Source: Methanolobus chelungpuianus (GTDB lineage: Archaea; Halobacteriota; Methanosarcinia; Methanosarcinales; Methanosarcinaceae). Taken from it: a DNA stretch of 64,000 bases. The translations under genes were made by a program, and so were the position numbers. The notes under the pieces were generated by a model. It was not told where the DNA came from and made no database searches. It was given only the letters and a program-made list of their open reading frames with translations. Location: assembly GCF_024500045.1 (NCBI RefSeq), contig NZ_JTEO01000004.1, positions 806,001 through 870,000 on the forward strand, written 5' to 3'. Of the stretch, positions 55,016 through 63,972 are shown in pieces. Position 1 is the stretch's first letter. Each line of letters begins with the position of its first letter.

Positions 55016-56184
55016 GCTGCACAGATCTCGTTGATCATCTCTTTAAGCCTTCTGGGGGATATCCCCTTTTTTGCCTCGGTGCAGTTCTTTATCCTTTCAA
55101 GCAGGGCGCAGAGCTGGTCCTTCTCAAGGTTGTATCCCATGCTTTTAGTAATGCCCCTGAGTGCTTTCATCCCTGTGTGCTTCCCCACTATCAGGTGACG
55201 GGTACCTCCGACCATCTCGGGGCTGAAAAGCTCGTAGGTCCTGGGCTCCTCAAGTATGGCACAGACATGTATGCCTGACTCGTGTGAGAAGGCATGTTGA
55301 CCTACGATGGCCTTGGTGATCGCAGGCCGGATGCCTGAGAACTCATTCACCATTCCTGAAAGCTTCATCAGTCTTGTAGTGTCATACCTTTCAATCCCGT
55401 ATTGCACCCTCAGGGAAACAAGGACTTCCTCCAGGGAGGCGTTCCCCGCCCTCTCACCGATTGCATTGACAGTTGTGTGGAGCTGCTTTGCTCCTGCTTC
55501 TGCAGCGGCCAGCGTATTCGCGGTTGCCATTCCAAGGTCGTTGTGACAGTGGATACAGATGGGTGTGCGTACCACTTTCTTTATCTCACTGACAAGATAG
55601 TGGGTGGTGGCCGGGGAAAGTATCCCGATGGTATCTGCAATGCTGACATAGTCCACCCTGTACTCCTCTGCAGCCATGAAAGCTTTCTTCAGTACATTGA
55701 TATCAGTTCTTGAGCCGTCCTCTGCTGCGAACCTGACGCCTACCCCATGGTCCTTGGCATACTGCACAGCCTCCATAGCACTGGAAAACATCTCCTCGTA
55801 GGTCTTATGATATTTGTACTTGAGGTGCAGCTCTGACATGGCTATGAATATGCTGATAAAATCGACATCACAATCCACAGCAGTTTCCACATCACTGATA
55901 ACAGAACGTGAAAGGCAGCAGGTCTTGGCATTGAGGCCCATGCTCGCTATCTCTTTCACTATGGCCTTTTCATCGGATGATACTACCGGGAAGCCTGATT
56001 CGATGATCTCGACTCCCACTGCGTCAAGCTCAGTTGCAAGCGCTATCTTTTCCTCCCTGGTAAAAACAACACCTGGTGTCTGTTCTCCGTCACGGAGTGT
56101 GACATCGCAGATCTCGATATCAAGAGGCTTCAGATCAAGGTAATCGACAAGTTTATTCCTGGAATACGCTTCGATTTGTGACAT
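55012..56184 (-). CDS. aksA: Homocitrate synthase-family enzyme (AksA-like)
   Basis: 390 aa, alpha-isopropylmalate synthase superfamily: DVTLRDGEQTPGVVFTREEK, metal-binding HCHNDLGMATANTLAAAEAG, TTVNAIGERAGNASLEEV and SHESGIHV. Length and lack of the C-terminal Leu-regulatory domain fit AksA, which condenses 2-oxoglutarate with acetyl-CoA and elongates the chain toward 2-oxosuberate for coenzyme B. Citramalate or isopropylmalate synthase activity cannot be ruled out by eye. AGGA is 9 nt before the ATG, and CTTAAATATG on the minus strand at about 56225 is a likely TATA box. Confidence 0.88.
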   Translation of the reverse strand: MSQIEAYSRNKLVDYLDLKPLDIEICDVTLRDGEQTPGVVFTREEKIALATELDAVGVEIIESGFPVVSSDEKAIVKEIASMGLNAKTCCLSRSVISDVETAVDCDVDFISIFIAMSELHLKYKYHKTYEEMFSSAMEAVQYAKDHGVGVRFAAEDGSRTDINVLKKAFMAAEEYRVDYVSIADTIGILSPATTHYLVSEIKKVVRTPICIHCHNDLGMATANTLAAAEAGAKQLHTTVNAIGERAGNASLEEVLVSLRVQYGIERYDTTRLMKLSGMVNEFSGIRPAITKAIVGQHAFSHESGIHVCAILEEPRTYELFSPEMVGGTRHLIVGKHTGMKALRGITKSMGYNLEKDQLCALLERIKNCTEAKKGISPRRLKEMINEICAA

Positions 56185-56400
56185 GCTCTTTTTTCCTGTG
56201 GATGACGAAAGTCCCTGTTACATATTTAAGTTTTAGGATTTTAAGCCTTTTTTGTCAGGGGATGAGGCTGTGATACCTGCGCTCGAACGGCAATCTTTAT
56301 CTGGTGAGAGGAAGGTAAGTGCCTGCATGCTTGGTGGATCTGATCACGGGGTGAGCTCTGATCCTGAGTTGCCCGGGACCAGGCCCGCATTGAACATGGA

Positions 56401-57234
56401 TCATGTAAGTTTGCTCTGTACCTTTTCGTAGAAACCGTTAACGGAACTACTGACAAACCTTGCCGGATACTTTGCTCTTGTAAGTGTGACGACATCTCTG
56501 GCCTTTATGCCGTATGTGTGCTGCCCGTCAATGACAATGACTGCTTCCTTCTCAGGGATCACCATCTCCACCTTAATGGTGCTGGATGCGGGAACCACCC
56601 AGGGTCTTGCCGAAAGCTTGAACGGTGCCAGGGGTACCACAAGGGAAGCATCGACCCTGGGGTCAACAATAGGCCCTCCTGCGCTCATGGCATAGGCCGT
56701 TGATCCGGTAGGGGTTGCAATGACCACTCCGTCTGCCCGGAGTTCCTCGATAAGTGATTCATCGAGAGATACCCTGAAAGTAAGTATCTTTGCAGGCCTT
56801 GCAGTGATGAACACAACTTCGTTGGTCGCAGGGGGAAGCGTCTCCCCGTTGAACATGACGCCCAGTCGGCTGCGTTCCGTGAAACTGAATCCCTTCAGCA
56901 CGTCCTCGACTGCGCTGAGGGCTTCCTCTGGCTGCACATCAACAAGGAAACCAAGTGTGCCCATGTTGATACCAAGCACAGGGAGAGGGTCTTCCATCTT
57001 GGAAATGTTACGGAGGACGGTGCCGTCACCTCCGATGGATATGACCAGCTCGGCGCCTGCCTGTCTCATTTTGTCAACAGGGACAGCCCTATCTCCTCTT
57101 CCCAGATGCTCTGCGGTCTTTGGGGACATCACTATATCCACCTTGTTCCCGAAGGTCTGCACGATACTTTCGGCCATCTCAAGGGCCTCACGGTTATCGT
57201 AACGTGACACAATTCCTATCTTTTTAACCCTCAT
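56401..57234 (-). CDS. nadK: NAD kinase
   Basis: 277 aa. Phosphorylates NAD to NADP using ATP or polyphosphate. Signature GGDGT at 68-72 (ISIGGDGTVLRN), GINMGTLGFLVDV, the NE/D motif PPATNEVVFI and ADGVVIATPTGSTAYAMSAGG. Overlaps the upstream IMPase-like gene by 11 nt, so translation is coupled. In other euryarchaea the two domains are fused into a bifunctional NAD kinase/NADP phosphatase. Confidence 0.96.
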   Translation of the reverse strand: MRVKKIGIVSRYDNREALEMAESIVQTFGNKVDIVMSPKTAEHLGRGDRAVPVDKMRQAGAELVISIGGDGTVLRNISKMEDPLPVLGINMGTLGFLVDVQPEEALSAVEDVLKGFSFTERSRLGVMFNGETLPPATNEVVFITARPAKILTFRVSLDESLIEELRADGVVIATPTGSTAYAMSAGGPIVDPRVDASLVVPLAPFKLSARPWVVPASSTIKVEMVIPEKEAVIVIDGQHTYGIKARDVVTLTRAKYPARFVSSSVNGFYEKVQSKLT

Positions 57235-58039
57235 GCCAACTTCCTGCCATAAGCTTCAAGATATCGTCGTGCGCATGCCCGTTGGATGCAACCATGTACA
57301 CTTTGTTCATTATACTGTCCTCCAGGTGAAGGGGAGCACCCGAGCCGTTGGTGACCATCCCTCCTGCCTCCTCTATTATCAGCTTGCCGGCTGCGACATC
57401 CGTCAGGCGCAGGGAACCGCGCACATCGACGAATGCATCGAATTTACCTGCAGCTACATAACATAGCTCAAGCGCCACGCTTCCAAGTATCCTTACTCTT
57501 CTGACCTGCCTGCAGAGCATGATAGTGGCCTTGATATGCGGCCTGTATCCATAGACACTTATACAGAATTTGCTTATGTCCGGCTTATTAGATATTTCTA
57601 TTCTCTGCGAATTAAGGAAAGCCCCTTGTCCCCTCTGAGCGTGGAAAATATCTCCGGTTGCCATGTTCTTCACATACCCGAAGCATACTTCCTCCTCGCA
57701 GGCGTGTTTGAATGCGAGGGATATGCTGTAGAAAGGGATCCCGAAGCATGCATTATAGGTTCCGTCAATGGGATCTACTATTATGGTATACTCAGGGGAT
57801 GGGCCTATTATCTTTTCACCACACTCCTCGCTGAGTATACGCATGGATCTGCCCTCTTGCGAGAGTATTTCCAGAATGATCCTTTCCGATATGTCGTCTA
57901 TGGCCTTTGTGGGAGTGCCGTCAGCTCCCATGTAAAGCGTGTTGCCGGCCCTGAGCGTTCCCACGATATCCTTGATCCTGTCCTGGACAGCATCGGCTAT
58001 CCTGTCGCTCAAGCCCAGAAAATAATCAGCTTCAGCCAT
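57224..58039 (-). CDS. suhB: Inositol monophosphatase/fructose-1,6-bisphosphatase-family phosphatase
   Basis: 271 aa. Metal-binding motifs LSEECGE (Glu71), VDPIDGTYNACFG (Asp89, Asp92) and SLRLTDVAAGKLIIEEAGG (a C-terminal Asp) match the archaeal IMPase/FBPase/NADP phosphatase family. In context, overlapping nadK and 14 nt after gap, it may dephosphorylate NADP or fructose 1,6-bisphosphate. Both fit the neighbours; sequence alone does not decide. Confidence 0.9.
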   Translation of the reverse strand: MAEADYFLGLSDRIADAVQDRIKDIVGTLRAGNTLYMGADGTPTKAIDDISERIILEILSQEGRSMRILSEECGEKIIGPSPEYTIIVDPIDGTYNACFGIPFYSISLAFKHACEEEVCFGYVKNMATGDIFHAQRGQGAFLNSQRIEISNKPDISKFCISVYGYRPHIKATIMLCRQVRRVRILGSVALELCYVAAGKFDAFVDVRGSLRLTDVAAGKLIIEEAGGMVTNGSGAPLHLEDSIMNKVYMVASNGHAHDDILKLMAGSWHEG

Positions 58040-58053
58040 AAGGAGAATGGGTA

Positions 58054-59061
58054 TCAGATACCCATTGCCCTGTTTGTCTTGGCTATTGATCTTGCGCCGT
58101 CCTTCTCAAGCTCCATCATGGAGCGGATAGCATCCACATTGTCCGGGATCACAATGGATTCCTGGTGGATGGCCTGGAAGAAATAGAGTTCGCCTTCATG
58201 CATGGTGACGGAGTCATCCCACACGCAGTTCTCCCACATGTCGTTCCTTGGGCGCCCGAGATCCCTTCCAAGTTCGATTATCTCTGCAGTGGAGCCAATG
58301 CCCTGGCCTATGAGCCTTACGCGGGACTGCTCTTTGAATATGCTCCTCACGTCCTCCGCGGAGCATTCTTTATCAAGCTCCATGTTGACTGTATGCACGT
58401 GCATGAGGGTTGTAGGAAGCTTTACTGCAGTTGACACGATATTGATGTGAGGCATCACCATCTTGACATCGGGGCCGTGGTGTGAAGGCAGTTTGATCGG
58501 GTTTGGCACTATTGCGTTGATAGGTCCCTTCTTCACATCCCTGGGGTCGGCTGCCCTTCTCATGAGGGTCACCCTTACCTTGTTGACCCCGAACTGCCGG
58601 TCCAGCGGGTAAATGACCCTGCACAGCCCGGTAGTGTTACAGGATACCACCCTTACAAAGTCCTTCCCGAAAGCTTCCTCATAGTTGGCTGATGCATTGA
58701 AGGAAACTCCTGCAAGCTCATGCTCCTCGCCGCCCTGCCATATGGCCTTGACGCCTGCCTTCTCGTAAAGGCCCTTGTTCTCCTCTCCGACACCGCCAGG
58801 AGTACAGTCGACCACAACATCGGCGTTGGCGACCATATCCTCTATGGTGCCCGCCACGGGTATGCCTGCCTTTTTCATTGCATCTGCCTTCTCTGTAAGG
58901 GTGTATACAGGATAACCCTTCTCGTGTGCAAGCATGGTCTCGAAGTTGGGTCTGGTCTTGGAAATGCCCACGACCTCCATGTCATTCTGCAGGTTCACCG
59001 CATCTGCAACTCTCTTACCTATGGTGCCGTAACCGTTTATTGCCACTTTTACCTTAGCCAT
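58054..59061 (-). CDS. gap: Archaeal glyceraldehyde-3-phosphate dehydrogenase (type II)
   Basis: 335 aa, NAD(P)-dependent phosphorylating enzyme of the archaeal type. N-terminal Rossmann VKVAINGYGTIGKRVADAV, catalytic Cys141 in VVSCNTTGLCRVI, and RRAADPRDVKKGPINAIVPNP. The frame is open upstream to 59151, but AAGG about 9 nt before the ATG at 59061 and the family start MAKVKVAINGYG decide. In methanogens it serves mainly gluconeogenesis. Followed by suhB and nadK in one unit. Confidence 0.97.
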   Translation of the reverse strand: MAKVKVAINGYGTIGKRVADAVNLQNDMEVVGISKTRPNFETMLAHEKGYPVYTLTEKADAMKKAGIPVAGTIEDMVANADVVVDCTPGGVGEENKGLYEKAGVKAIWQGGEEHELAGVSFNASANYEEAFGKDFVRVVSCNTTGLCRVIYPLDRQFGVNKVRVTLMRRAADPRDVKKGPINAIVPNPIKLPSHHGPDVKMVMPHINIVSTAVKLPTTLMHVHTVNMELDKECSAEDVRSIFKEQSRVRLIGQGIGSTAEIIELGRDLGRPRNDMWENCVWDDSVTMHEGELYFFQAIHQESIVIPDNVDAIRSMMELEKDGARSIAKTNRAMGI

Positions 59062-59107
59062 CTCTTGTACCTTCTGTCTAGTATTTGATCTGTCGATGTT
59101 TTGTAAA

Positions 59108-59132
59108 TTGAAAATAGACCCGTGAAGGGTCT
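59108..59132 (-). terminator. Probable terminator of the DUF89-cooT unit
   Basis: Minus-strand stem AGACCC/GGGTCT (forward 59116-59121 with 59127-59132), 5-nt loop, followed by ATTTTC (forward 59110-59115). It lies 40 nt after the CooT stop and upstream of gap. Confidence 0.45.
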
Positions 59133-59172
59133 GTATCCTGTCCGGATGCAAACTTTTTGAGTAGGTATATCA

Positions 59173-59358
59173 TTATCCGATTATTATAGTTTCCCCTTTT
59201 GAGAAATCGACCTCTTTGATAGAACCTGCTACGGTCTCCTTCTCGCCAAGAATACTATAAAGCTCGACGGAGCCACCCACAACAAGCATCTTTGTAACGG
59301 ATTCCATAACTGTTTTGCGCTCACCGTCCTTCAGGAGCACCACTTTAAGCTCGCACAT
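59173..59358 (-). CDS. CooT-family nickel-binding small protein
   Basis: 61 aa. Starts Met-Cys (MCELKVVLLKDGERKTVMES), the hallmark of the CooT family, in which Cys2 of a homodimer binds Ni(II). The frame is open to 59436, but GGGAGG 6 nt upstream of 59358 marks the true start. It follows the DUF89 gene by 11 nt, in one operon. Possible nickel carrier for CODH, about 8 kb away, or for other nickel enzymes; inferred from the family only. Confidence 0.82.
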   Translation of the reverse strand: MCELKVVLLKDGERKTVMESVTKMLVVGGSVELYSILGEKETVAGSIKEVDFSKGETIIIG

Positions 59359-59369
59359 CCTATTCCTCC

Positions 59370-60245
59370 CTATTCTAACAACCTGGCCACAGAACATCCC
59401 AGAGGGGCGCCTATATCTTCTCCCACCGGACCGCACTTAACCTTTAATAAATAGGCTATAGGTCTATAATTCTCTTCTGACATGGTCTCATAATTGGCCA
59501 TGCCTTTACTGATAATGAGGGATGCGTTTGCCAGCGCTTCTTTCAGCTCTGCAGGCGCCTCATCCATAGAGACGCCGATGGCATTGGAACCCGTGGTAAG
59601 CACACGGTCCACCTTTTCCGCAATCCTGAACCTTTCAACCTCATCCATCGTCGCATCGTTCAGTATGGGAGCGCCGCGCACGACCAGTGTGATCTTCCCA
59701 CCCAGCTTTCTGATGACCTCGAAGACCAGTGTATCGATGAGGATCTCCCCGCAGTTATCTGCAAGATAAACCACGTCATCCAGCCTTTTCAGCATCCCGT
59801 CCGTATCATCTATATCCAGGCCCCGCCTGAAATGCTCTGTGAACGTCCTGTCAAAGATATCGATGGGCACATCCAGTCCCATGACCCCGTAATCAAAGTA
59901 GTTCCCGATAACTGCTGCGAGCACGGCACGCCTGAAAGTGGCCGCATCATTGCTGTCACCATTGAACACATGGGACCTGATCACAGGAAGGAACCTTTCT
60001 GCTGTCCTGCTGCTCAGCTCCTTCTTTTCTCTGTAGGGATCATTATCGTCGAGTATCTCGTAGGCTTTCCTGTGCATCAATGTTGAGAGGGCTGCAGCAG
60101 GCATTCCCGGAGTATATTTGCTGTTCAGGATTTCTATCCCTCCCCGGATGGCCCTGTGGGTCAGTTCCTCGTCAGCCGTGGATAGCTCCGCTTCCATGTG
60201 TATCCTTGAGAGCAGGCAGTATGTGCATCGTGGGTGGATCTTCAT
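59370..60245 (-). CDS. DUF89/ARMT1-family metal-dependent phosphatase
   Basis: 291 aa. Archaeal DUF89: N-terminal CTYCLL (Cys pair) and helical domain, then the catalytic fold VYLADNCGEILIDTLVFEVI (metal ligand Asp-Asn), VVRGAPILNDAT, and LIISKGMANYETM. Members are damage-control phosphatases acting on stray sugar and cofactor phosphates, dependent on Ni, Co or Mn. Pairing with a nickel-binding CooT is noteworthy. Start ATG at 60245. Divergent from the antiporter gene. Confidence 0.88.
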   Translation of the reverse strand: MKIHPRCTYCLLSRIHMEAELSTADEELTHRAIRGGIEILNSKYTPGMPAAALSTLMHRKAYEILDDNDPYREKKELSSRTAERFLPVIRSHVFNGDSNDAATFRRAVLAAVIGNYFDYGVMGLDVPIDIFDRTFTEHFRRGLDIDDTDGMLKRLDDVVYLADNCGEILIDTLVFEVIRKLGGKITLVVRGAPILNDATMDEVERFRIAEKVDRVLTTGSNAIGVSMDEAPAELKEALANASLIISKGMANYETMSEENYRPIAYLLKVKCGPVGEDIGAPLGCSVARLLE

Positions 60246-60420
60246 TGGATCATCTCTTTCTGGTGAAATTGTAGTATCTTTAACAGGCCGGCCTTGTCTG
60301 GCTGAAATTATTGCAACCCTGCTAATATAAGAAAAGGCAAATAAGCTTTGTGTGGCTTTTGCCCTGGTGTCCTGCCATGCTGAACAGCTTTAAATGCCAT
60401 ACGCTCTATTAACTGCCTTC

Positions 60421-61368
60421 ATGGTACTGGAGACTGCCTTACTGCTTATCCTGAGTCTGCTGATGATCACCAAGGGGGCTGACTGGTTCGTTGAATCAGC
60501 AGTTTCCATCTCTGAGAAGAGCGGTATCCCAAAGATCATAGTAGGCGCCACTATAGTCAGTTTTGCCACTACGTCTCCGGAGTTTGCAGTATCTGTAACG
60601 GCAGCGCATATGGGACACGTTGACCTTTCAGTAGGCAATGCAGTAGGGTCTGCCATATGTAATATCGGCCTTGTGCTGGGCTTTATCGTTGCTATCCGGG
60701 TCATTGATGTTGATAAGCACAGTTTCCTGCGTAAAGGCGCTTTTATGCTCGTCTCAGGCGTGTTGCTGATCCTGACGACCCTGGACGGCAAACTCTCATC
60801 TTTTGACGGCATCCTCCTTCTTCTGGTCTTCCTGGGCTTCATGTATTATAATTACAAGCTTCAGAGGGCTGTGTTCGACGGGGCTGAGAACAGGCGGGAG
60901 CGCACACCTTTGCTGGAAATGAAAAAGGATATCCTCCTTTTTCTCACGGGTGCGCTTCTGGTAGTGCTGGGCAGCCGTATACTTGTTGATGCCGGCATAT
61001 CCATAGCGGAATGGCTGGGAGTGCCTCAGATGCTGATAGGCCTGACCCTCGTGGCTCTTGGCACCTCTCTCCCGGAGCTCATCACTGCAGTTTCCTCAAC
61101 TCTTAAAGGTCATCAGGATATTTCCATCGGTAATATACTGGGTGCCAACATCATGGATATCACTCTCATCCTGGGTGTTTCCTCGCAGATAAGGACCCTG
61201 GAGATCCTGCCCCAGTCCATAATGTATGATTTCCCGGTGATGCTCCTGATAATGGTGATGCTGGTGGTCTTCGGCATAACCAGGAGGAAACTCGAAAGAT
61301 GGGAAGGTGTCCTGCTGTTAGGTGTATACCTGTCATATGTAGCCGGCCTGTTCATCTATTTCAGATAA
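60421..61368 (+). CDS. Ca2+/cation antiporter (CaCA/NCX family)
   Basis: 315 aa, ten membrane helices in two inverted halves. Ion-binding alpha-repeats: GATIVSFATTSPEFAVSVTA in the first half and GLTLVALGTSLPELITAVSS in the second, with the (S/T)xPE motif of NCX proteins. Probably exchanges Na+ for Ca2+. The frame is open to 60394, but TATA-like GCTTTAAATG (60387-60396) overlaps that start and lies 27-29 nt upstream of the ATG at 60421, which I chose. The terminal TTCAGA/TCTGAA stem (about 61362-61379) includes the stop codon. Confidence 0.92.
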   Translation: MVLETALLLILSLLMITKGADWFVESAVSISEKSGIPKIIVGATIVSFATTSPEFAVSVTAAHMGHVDLSVGNAVGSAICNIGLVLGFIVAIRVIDVDKHSFLRKGAFMLVSGVLLILTTLDGKLSSFDGILLLLVFLGFMYYNYKLQRAVFDGAENRRERTPLLEMKKDILLFLTGALLVVLGSRILVDAGISIAEWLGVPQMLIGLTLVALGTSLPELITAVSSTLKGHQDISIGNILGANIMDITLILGVSSQIRTLEILPQSIMYDFPVMLLIMVMLVVFGITRRKLERWEGVLLLGVYLSYVAGLFIYFR

Positions 61369-61428
61369 CTCTCTGAATAAATCGATAAGTTTAAATCCAT
61401 TCTGGCAAGAGCATTAAGCGTGGTTATT

Positions 61429-61878
61429 ATGCAAACAAAATGGTTACTTGTTCTGGTGGTGGCTGTCCTTGCGCTGGCAGTGTCCGGCTGCACTGGCAGT
61501 GATGATGAAACTGTGACATACGAAGAAGACGGCGTTCAGTATGAGTACTCTGCAAGCGGGGACAGCCAAGACGACTGGTGTCCGGTCGGAAGTTCCTGGA
61601 AATCGTCAAATCCCAGTACCGGAGAGGATGTCTCCATGGAGATCACAGGTTCTGAGGTAATTGACGGCGTGGAGATGTGCAAGGCCCAGTTCAATTCCAA
61701 CAACCCTGATGATGAATACGCCAGGATCGATTACATGTGGTCCGAGGATGGCAACAGGTTCAACTGGAAATATTATGACGCAGATGGCAAGCTGGTCAGT
61801 GAAATGACCATGAAGGACGGCCACATGCGTTTTGTGGCAGAGGACGGTACTGTCACAGAATATAATACCAACACATGA
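61429..61878 (+). CDS. Lipoprotein, hypothetical
   Basis: 149 aa. Signal peptide of the lipoprotein type: LLVLVVAVLALAVSG-Cys (lipobox LAVSGC), so Cys is likely lipid-modified and the protein sits on the outer face of the membrane. The rest is acidic, Asp/Glu/Tyr/Ser-rich and beta-like (EEDGVQYEYSASG, DWCPVGSSWKSS, FNWKYYDADGKLVSEMTMKD) with Cys residues that may pair. AAGTTTAAATCC at about 61386 is the likely TATA. Function unknown. Confidence 0.78.
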   Translation: MQTKWLLVLVVAVLALAVSGCTGSDDETVTYEEDGVQYEYSASGDSQDDWCPVGSSWKSSNPSTGEDVSMEITGSEVIDGVEMCKAQFNSNNPDDEYARIDYMWSEDGNRFNWKYYDADGKLVSEMTMKDGHMRFVAEDGTVTEYNTNT

Positions 61879-61899
61879 GAATAGTTATTAATGCTTTGG

Positions 61900-61948
61900 C
61901 AGGGGTGCAATACCCTGTCTCTCTTGTCCTTTTTCATTTGTCTTTTTT
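61900..61948 (+). terminator. Terminator after the lipoprotein gene
   Basis: Stem CAGGG (61900-61904) with CCCTG (61913-61917), then a T-rich run with CCTTTTTC and CTTTTTT up to about 61948. A short stem, so only moderate confidence. Confidence 0.4.
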
Positions 61949-62046
61949 ATATGGCGCTAATATTTCCTTTTGAGTATCTGTCATTTTTATAATCCTCTGT
62001 TTGGAACGTAATGGCTTAAATATTATAATAACTATCAGTAATATTC

Positions 62047-62604
62047 ATGCAACTTCCCACGCCTGATGAGATAAAACAGAAAAGGACAGAACTGGGCCTT
62101 ACGCAGAGCGACCTTGCAAAGCGCGCAGGCGTCAGCCAGCCCCTGATCGCGCGTATAGAATCAGGGGATGTGGACCCGCGACTGTCCACCCTGAGAAAGA
62201 TAATAGAGGTTTTCGAGGACGCGGAAAAGGAAGATATCCTTGTTGTCAACATCATGAACACCGAAGTGATCTCTGTCTCCCCCGAGGAGCAGGTGGATGC
62301 GGCGGTCCAGATAATGGGCAGGTATCATATCTCCCAGATCCCGGTCATATCCAACGGCGTCCCGGTGGGAAGCATTTCCGAGGAGATGATCGTAAGGTCC
62401 CTGGCTGACAAAAAGAAATCCATGGTCTCGCAGATGATCATCAAGGAAATGATGGGCGACTCTTTCCCGACCGTTTCCCCCAAAGCTGATATCAAGGTAG
62501 TGTCCCATATCCTCGAAAGGAATCCGGCAGTCCTTGTGCTTGAGAAGGGGCAGGTGGTGGGAGTCGTTACCAAGCATGATGTCATGCAGCTGCTGAACGA
62601 ATGA
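62047..62604 (+). CDS. XRE-family HTH regulator with CBS domain pair
   Basis: 185 aa. Residues 8-58 are a Cro/C1-type helix-turn-helix (KRTELGLTQSDLAKRAGVSQ, LIARIESGDVDPRLSTL); residues about 68-185 are two CBS motifs (VSPEEQVDAAVQIMGRYHIS, VISNGVPVGSISEEMI; VLEKGQVVGVVTKHDVMQ). CBS pairs usually bind adenosine nucleotides, so this is probably an energy- or SAM/ATP-responsive transcription regulator. GCTTAAATATTA is 27-28 nt before the ATG, so it is leaderless. Target unknown; the neighbouring aminotransferase gene is a candidate. Confidence 0.88.
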   Translation: MQLPTPDEIKQKRTELGLTQSDLAKRAGVSQPLIARIESGDVDPRLSTLRKIIEVFEDAEKEDILVVNIMNTEVISVSPEEQVDAAVQIMGRYHISQIPVISNGVPVGSISEEMIVRSLADKKKSMVSQMIIKEMMGDSFPTVSPKADIKVVSHILERNPAVLVLEKGQVVGVVTKHDVMQLLNE

Positions 62605-62797
62605 TTTCTTAATGGTCTCACAGCCAGGCCCAAAACAGGTCCAGTCAGGATTATATAATAGGCTTACATAATCAGGCAGGTATTGGACTGTCTTTAAGGG
62701 GATCAGAAACCATTTTGTGTCTCTTCATCCCGTTAACCACAGGAGATTCATCAATCACGCACTTTCACATGTATTAAAAACCACAGAGGAAATTTGC

Positions 62798-63952
62798 ATG
62801 GAACTAGAAGATACATTACTTATGATGCCCGGGCCTGTTCCTGTGGCACCTCGTGTTCTCAGGGCGATGTCAAAGCCCATGATCAACCACAGAGGCTCGG
62901 AATTCGCAGCCATGTATGACGACTGCCGCGAGATAATGGCTGACGTCTTCAAGACCAAGAACGATATCTTTGTCATCAGCGGTTCAGGTTCCGCAGGCAT
63001 GGAGGCTGCCGTGGGATGTACATTAGGCAGCCAGGATACGGCTGTGACCCTGGAGAACGGTAAGTTCGGCGAGAGGTTCAAGAGCATCGCATCAAGGTAC
63101 GGGAAGGTCAATCCTGTAAAGGCCGAGTGGGGTCACTCCTTCGACCTGGACGAGGTCGAGAGAAAGCTTGAGGAAGGCGCAAAGATCCTGACCCTCGTGC
63201 ACAACGAAACCTCAGCAGGTATCCTCAACCCCGCAAAGGAAATAGGCAAGCTTACAAAGAAGCACGATGCGCTCTTCATCATGGACGGTATCACTTCCAT
63301 TGGCGGCGATGATGTAAGGATAGACGAATGGGGTGTTGACATCGCAGTGACCGGCTCCCAGAAATGTATTGCTGCACCACCAGGCTTGGCTATGGTGTCT
63401 GTCAGCGAGCGCGCATTCGAGGTAATGAAGGGCATGGACAGGATGCCATACTACCTTGACCTTAAGGCTTACAAGAAGAGTGCGGACAAGGAGAGCACCC
63501 AGACTCCCTACACGCCTGCGGTCTCGCTGTTCTTTGCGCTTCAGGAATCCCTCCACATTGTAAAGGAAGAGGGCATGGATGCAAGGATTAAGCGCCACAC
63601 CACCGAAGGAGCTGCAGTGCGTGCTGCTATGTCCGCCCTGGGTATAGAGATGTTCCCGCAGCTTAAAGGCGAGACCAGGTACTCCAACACAGTCTCAGCC
63701 ATGAAGGCACCTGAGGGTGTAAGTGGCGACGACATCAAGAAGGATATGAAGAAGAGGGGTATCATCATCGCCGGCGGCCAGGACCAGCTCAGCGGCAAGA
63801 TATTCAGGATAGGCAACATGGGTAATGTAATGCCCAAGGATATCATGCTGACCCTCCAGCAGCTTGAGGTAGTGCTCATGAAGAGAGGTGTTATCTCTGA
63901 ACTGGGAACAGGACTGGAGGCTGCAAGCGAGGTGCTTGACACCCTGCTCTGA
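62798..63952 (+). CDS. Class V aminotransferase (serine/alanine-glyoxylate type)
   Basis: 384 aa, PLP-dependent, serine-pyruvate/alanine-glyoxylate aminotransferase group. PLP contacts SGSGSAGMEAAVG, VHNETSAGILNP, Asp163 in FIMDGITSIGGDDV, and Schiff-base Lys189 in VTGSQKCIAAPPGLA. Likely makes glyoxylate, pyruvate or phosphonopyruvate partners; the substrate cannot be fixed. The frame is open to 62717, but AGAGGA 7 nt before the ATG at 62798 decides. Followed after 20 nt by a new gene. Confidence 0.93.
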   Translation: MELEDTLLMMPGPVPVAPRVLRAMSKPMINHRGSEFAAMYDDCREIMADVFKTKNDIFVISGSGSAGMEAAVGCTLGSQDTAVTLENGKFGERFKSIASRYGKVNPVKAEWGHSFDLDEVERKLEEGAKILTLVHNETSAGILNPAKEIGKLTKKHDALFIMDGITSIGGDDVRIDEWGVDIAVTGSQKCIAAPPGLAMVSVSERAFEVMKGMDRMPYYLDLKAYKKSADKESTQTPYTPAVSLFFALQESLHIVKEEGMDARIKRHTTEGAAVRAAMSALGIEMFPQLKGETRYSNTVSAMKAPEGVSGDDIKKDMKKRGIIIAGGQDQLSGKIFRIGNMGNVMPKDIMLTLQQLEVVLMKRGVISELGTGLEAASEVLDTLL

Positions 63953-63972
63953 ACCGGAGAGAACAGGTGAAC

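Noticed and set aside
56241..56495. 84-aa minus-strand frame after aksA
   Set aside because: Overlaps the 3' end of nadK in another frame and has no family likeness.
59062..59151. Longer gap frame with 30 extra residues
   Set aside because: The archaeal GAPDH start MAKVKVAINGYG has its own binding site, and the extra part is low-quality sequence across a terminator-like hairpin.
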